From the NCBI GenBank assembly GCA_937901625.1, contig CALDIE010000099.1, positions 1 to 8,398 on the forward strand: 8,398 bases of DNA. Direction: 5' to 3'. The position numbers were made by a program, and so were the translations under genes. This stretch comes from an uncultured Lachnospiraceae bacterium (GTDB lineage: Bacteria; Bacillota; Clostridia; Lachnospirales; Lachnospiraceae). Shown in pieces: positions 6,315 through 8,398 of this stretch. Every line of letters starts with the position of its first letter. Position 1 is the stretch's first letter. A model generated the notes under the pieces. That model saw only the letters and a program-made list of their open reading frames with translations, was not told the DNA's origin and made no database searches.

Positions 6315-7863
6315 ACTTCTGTACAATGGCCGGCCGTATACCGTACACTTCTTCAAAGAAGCCTATCTGCCGTTCAAAACGATCCTTCTCAAAGAGGATG
6401 TCCGTTCCCGCATTGACATAGAGCTGCAAACGGTCATCATCCAACTCCGCACGGATACTTCTGAATTTTTCTTTGTGGCTCTTATCCAGCGCATTGGCGA
6501 TCCTTAAGATAGCCGTTAATTTTGCTATGGTAAGATACGCCGACATATCGATGCCGTAATCGATCGGAAGGTCTTCAAAATATTCGAATTCATCATGATT
6601 GAACTTAACGATAAACGCAACCATCTCTCTCTCCCGGTGGGACAGACCGATGATCTCCGTATTCATCACGATATTAAAGGAACACTCTCCGACATTGTAC
6701 ATATTGATATATTTGCCGCAATCATGAAGGATGGCCGCCAGTTGGAGCAACAGACGTTCCCTGCTTCCCATGCCGTGAACCGTTGTCATCGCGTCAAAGA
6801 TCGTTAAGGTGATCTTTTCGAGCGTCTCCCTCCGCTTTCTGCTGCCCAGATAACGCTTGCTGATGTTGGACGCGGAGGCTAAGATATCCTGCTCAAAGTC
6901 ATGACTGATACCGCGTAACTTTAACTGTTCCGCGTACTCATACGCCATACCGTCGCAGATGGAAACTCCGGGTGCCCAGATCGACTCAACAGAAAACATT
7001 TCCGTTATACGTCTTACGAGTGCGGAAGCCAGACGGACCAATGTAACCGTCTCCTCCGATACTTCCAAAGCATCGGATAACTCTTCGGCACCTCTCCCTT
7101 TCAGGCTCTCATCAAAGGCCACAAAGTCGTCTGCCGATACCAGTCTCGTCTCACTCATTCCCGGGATCACACCGCGTACGAACAGCGGCGAAAGATATTC
7201 ATCCATGAGGATCAGCCTCTTGATCTCGCTGTCCTTTAAATACATTTTTCTGAATACATGGATCTGCTCCAGAATGATCTCATCCAGGAGCTCTTCTAAC
7301 TGAGCGGCTCTCGGCTGCATCTTTTCCATACTCTCATATAGCCTCAACACGCCTAACTTGATATTCTGTGTTAAGATCAGACGATCCTTGTCAAACAAAG
7401 AAATCTGCGTATTTCCACCGCCGATATCCACGATCGCTGTTTCTTTTTCGATGATCTTGGAAAACATCCGCCCCTCTGCCAGATTTGAGGAAGCGATCGC
7501 CTTGTAATCCAGAAAACGCTGTTCCGAGTTGCTCAGTACCTCCAGGCGGATGCCTGTGCGGTTTTTGATCTGTTCCAGAATGATCGCCGTATTCTCCGTC
7601 TCACGGATAGCGCTGGTACCGTAGGCACGGTACTCGCTTACCTTATAGGACTGCATGATAGTCTGGAACTCTCTGAGAACCCTGAAGAGTTCTTCCATTT
7701 TTTCATAACTGATCTTACGATTTACATAGCTGTCTGTTCCAAGCGCCAGCCGGTAGCGGACGTGTTCGAGCGCCCGGATACCGTAGCGTGGACTGATCTC
7801 ATAAATCTTCAGCCCCAATTCGAAACTGCCGACATCGATCGCGGCAAAAATCTTCTCAGCCAT
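6313..7863 (-). CDS. ppx: Ppx/GppA-type phosphatase with C-terminal HD domain
   Basis: Ppx/GppA enzymes release phosphate from polyphosphate ends or hydrolyse pppGpp. Counted from the ATG at 7863 (516 residues), the ASKHA-type phosphate loop is AAIDVGSFELGLKIYEIS (7-24). Next come GTSAIRET (82-89), the position of the catalytic acid in LSNSEQ (E114), and the second phosphate loop IVDIGGGNTQ (144-153). A helical HD-type domain follows, with ILHDCGK (H380, D381) and H409. Length matches long-form E. coli-type Ppx of about 510 residues. The first loop differs from the usual DIGSNS-x-R pattern, and the usual first HD histidine seems absent near 345. Placement directly before ppk1 favours exopolyphosphatase over pppGpp hydrolase, but that is inference. 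The ATG at 7872 abuts its AAAGGA site; the ATG at 7863 is 9 nt from it and is preferred. Confidence 0.93.
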   Translation of the reverse strand: MAEKIFAAIDVGSFELGLKIYEISPRYGIRALEHVRYRLALGTDSYVNRKISYEKMEELFRVLREFQTIMQSYKVSEYRAYGTSAIRETENTAIILEQIKNRTGIRLEVLSNSEQRFLDYKAIASSNLAEGRMFSKIIEKETAIVDIGGGNTQISLFDKDRLILTQNIKLGVLRLYESMEKMQPRAAQLEELLDEIILEQIHVFRKMYLKDSEIKRLILMDEYLSPLFVRGVIPGMSETRLVSADDFVAFDESLKGRGAEELSDALEVSEETVTLVRLASALVRRITEMFSVESIWAPGVSICDGMAYEYAEQLKLRGISHDFEQDILASASNISKRYLGSRKRRETLEKITLTIFDAMTTVHGMGSRERLLLQLAAILHDCGKYINMYNVGECSFNIVMNTEIIGLSHREREMVAFIVKFNHDEFEYFEDLPIDYGIDMSAYLTIAKLTAILRIANALDKSHKEKFRSIRAELDDDRLQLYVNAGTDILFEKDRFERQIGFFEEVYGIRPAIVQK

Positions 7864-7872
7864 AACCCCCAT

Positions 7873-7878
7873 TCCTTT
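7873..7878 (-). promoter_or_regulatory. Ribosome binding site deciding the ppx start
   Basis: AAAGGA (minus strand, 7878-7873) is 9 nt upstream of the ATG at 7863 and has zero spacing to the in-frame ATG at 7872. The arrangement repeats that of maf. Confidence 0.65.
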
Positions 7879-7895
7879 CTGTATTACGTTTATAT

Positions 7896-7944
7896 ATGTC
7901 TTTATGCTTTTGTTCTTTTGTGCTTTTGTGCCTTTATGTCTTTT
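7896..7944 (-). repeat. Short tandem repeats in the ppx leader
   Basis: On the minus strand this stretch reads as A-rich 8-nt units: GCACAAAA twice (7931-7916), GAACAAAA (7915-7908), then a 7-nt variant GCATAAA (7907-7901). Two copies of AAAGACAT (7943-7936 and 7903-7896) flank the array, 40 bp apart. It fills much of the 125-bp gap between the DUF815 gene and ppx. I see no convincing TTGACA/TATAAT pair in this gap on the minus strand; a TATATA at about 7891-7896 lacks a matching -35 box. No strong terminator hairpin follows the DUF815 stop either, so read-through into ppx is possible. Confidence 0.6.
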
Positions 7945-7997
7945 CGTATCTCCCTAACGGAATGTCGTTTTTCGAACTTGGTGATTTATGTACTCAT

Positions 7998-8398
7998 CTA
8001 CTTTCCGCATAAATGGTCGACAAACTGGGTTGCGGTTCTTCCGGACCATCCGCTGTGGGAAAGCGCCCATTTTCTTGCCCCGGCCACGAGTTCCTCATCT
8101 GAAATGGCAAGACTTCTTCTATGAGCGAGCTCTTTAACAATCTCAAAAAACTCTCTCTCTTCCGGAGCCGGATAGTAAACACTGACGCCAAATCTCGCGT
8201 AGAGTGAGAGCTTTTCCTGTACGGTTTCCGATTTGTTCTTTTCATCGTCCGCTCGGTCGGAATGATATTCTCTGACCAAATGGCGACGGTTGGATGTGGC
8301 ATAGATCAATACATTATCCGGCTTGCTCTCCAATCCTCCCTCGATGACGGCCTTTAAATATTTATAATCCGTCTCAAACTCTTCAAAAGACAGGTCGT
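7998..8398 (-). CDS. DUF815-family AAA+ ATP-binding protein, 5'-truncated by window edge
   Basis: The C-terminal 132 residues of a DUF815 (PF05673) ATPase. The frame is open to the right edge: before the TTG at 8333 it reads DLSFEEFETDYKYLKAVIEG, so the gene starts outside the window and 8333 is not its start. Walker A and B motifs are off the window. Visible are the sensor-1 region VLIYATSNRRHLVRE with the polar N of ATSN, a helix with EKLSLYARFGVSVYY that should contain the arginine of the AAA+ interface, and a C-terminal sensor-2-like GWSGRTATQF. The protein ends normally in CGK. The family is widespread but has no settled function. The gene lies 125 bp upstream of ppx on the same strand and may share its transcript. 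Confidence 0.9.
   Translation of the reverse strand, partial: DLSFEEFETDYKYLKAVIEGGLESKPDNVLIYATSNRRHLVREYHSDRADDEKNKSETVQEKLSLYARFGVSVYYPAPEEREFFEIVKELAHRRSLAISDEELVAGARKWALSHSGWSGRTATQFVDHLCGK

Noticed and set aside
7762..8124. 120-residue plus-strand ORF spanning the ppx start, its leader and the DUF815 3' end
   Set aside because: It is antisense to two well-supported genes, and its hydrophobic middle comes from the T-rich complement of the leader repeats.
7994..8302. 102-residue minus-strand ORF in another frame over the DUF815 gene
   Set aside because: The overlapping frame encodes the recognisable DUF815 C-terminus with intact sensor motifs; this one is out of frame and featureless.

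Overview
The window most likely comes from a Clostridia genome, probably Lachnospiraceae. This is judged from protein flavour (a YkpA/YbiT-type ABC-F protein, a DUF815 ATPase, a divergent HD-containing Ppx), moderate GC, AAGGA/GGAGG-type ribosome binding sites and compact convergent operons. The genus cannot be told from the sequence alone. No tRNA, rRNA, CRISPR array, insertion sequence or phage gene was seen.

Plus strand, left part (1-3067): the C-terminal two thirds of an ABC-F ATPase, cut by the window edge, overlaps by one base (TAATG) a Cof-type HAD phosphatase. After a 124-bp gap carrying a near-consensus sigma-A promoter (TTGACA, 17 bp, TATACT) comes a single-gene unit. It encodes a zinc-ribbon, single-pass membrane protein with a cytoplasmic Ala/Glu/Lys-rich 11-residue repeat and a very acidic exported C-terminal half.

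Minus strand, right part (8398-3153): the 3' end of a DUF815 AAA+ ATPase is followed by a 125-bp leader with 8-nt tandem repeats. Then come four tightly packed genes, ppx/gppA-like, ppk1, maf and an uncharacterised acidic 87-residue ORF. Ppk1 makes polyphosphate from ATP, the Ppx-like protein is expected to degrade polyphosphate (or pppGpp), and Maf hydrolyses non-canonical or excess nucleoside triphosphates. Gaps are 8 nt (ppx-ppk1), 45 nt (ppk1-maf) and a 4-nt overlap (maf-ORF), so this looks like one operon for phosphate polymer and nucleotide housekeeping.

The two transcription directions meet at a strong bidirectional terminator (about 3111-3154). There is no clear-cut novel defence or mobile system here. 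The least explained elements are the acidic ORF coupled to maf, the hendecad-repeat membrane zinc-ribbon protein, and the repeat-bearing ppx leader. Three minus-strand starts are better placed at internal ATGs than at the longest-ORF start, on ribosome-binding-site grounds.
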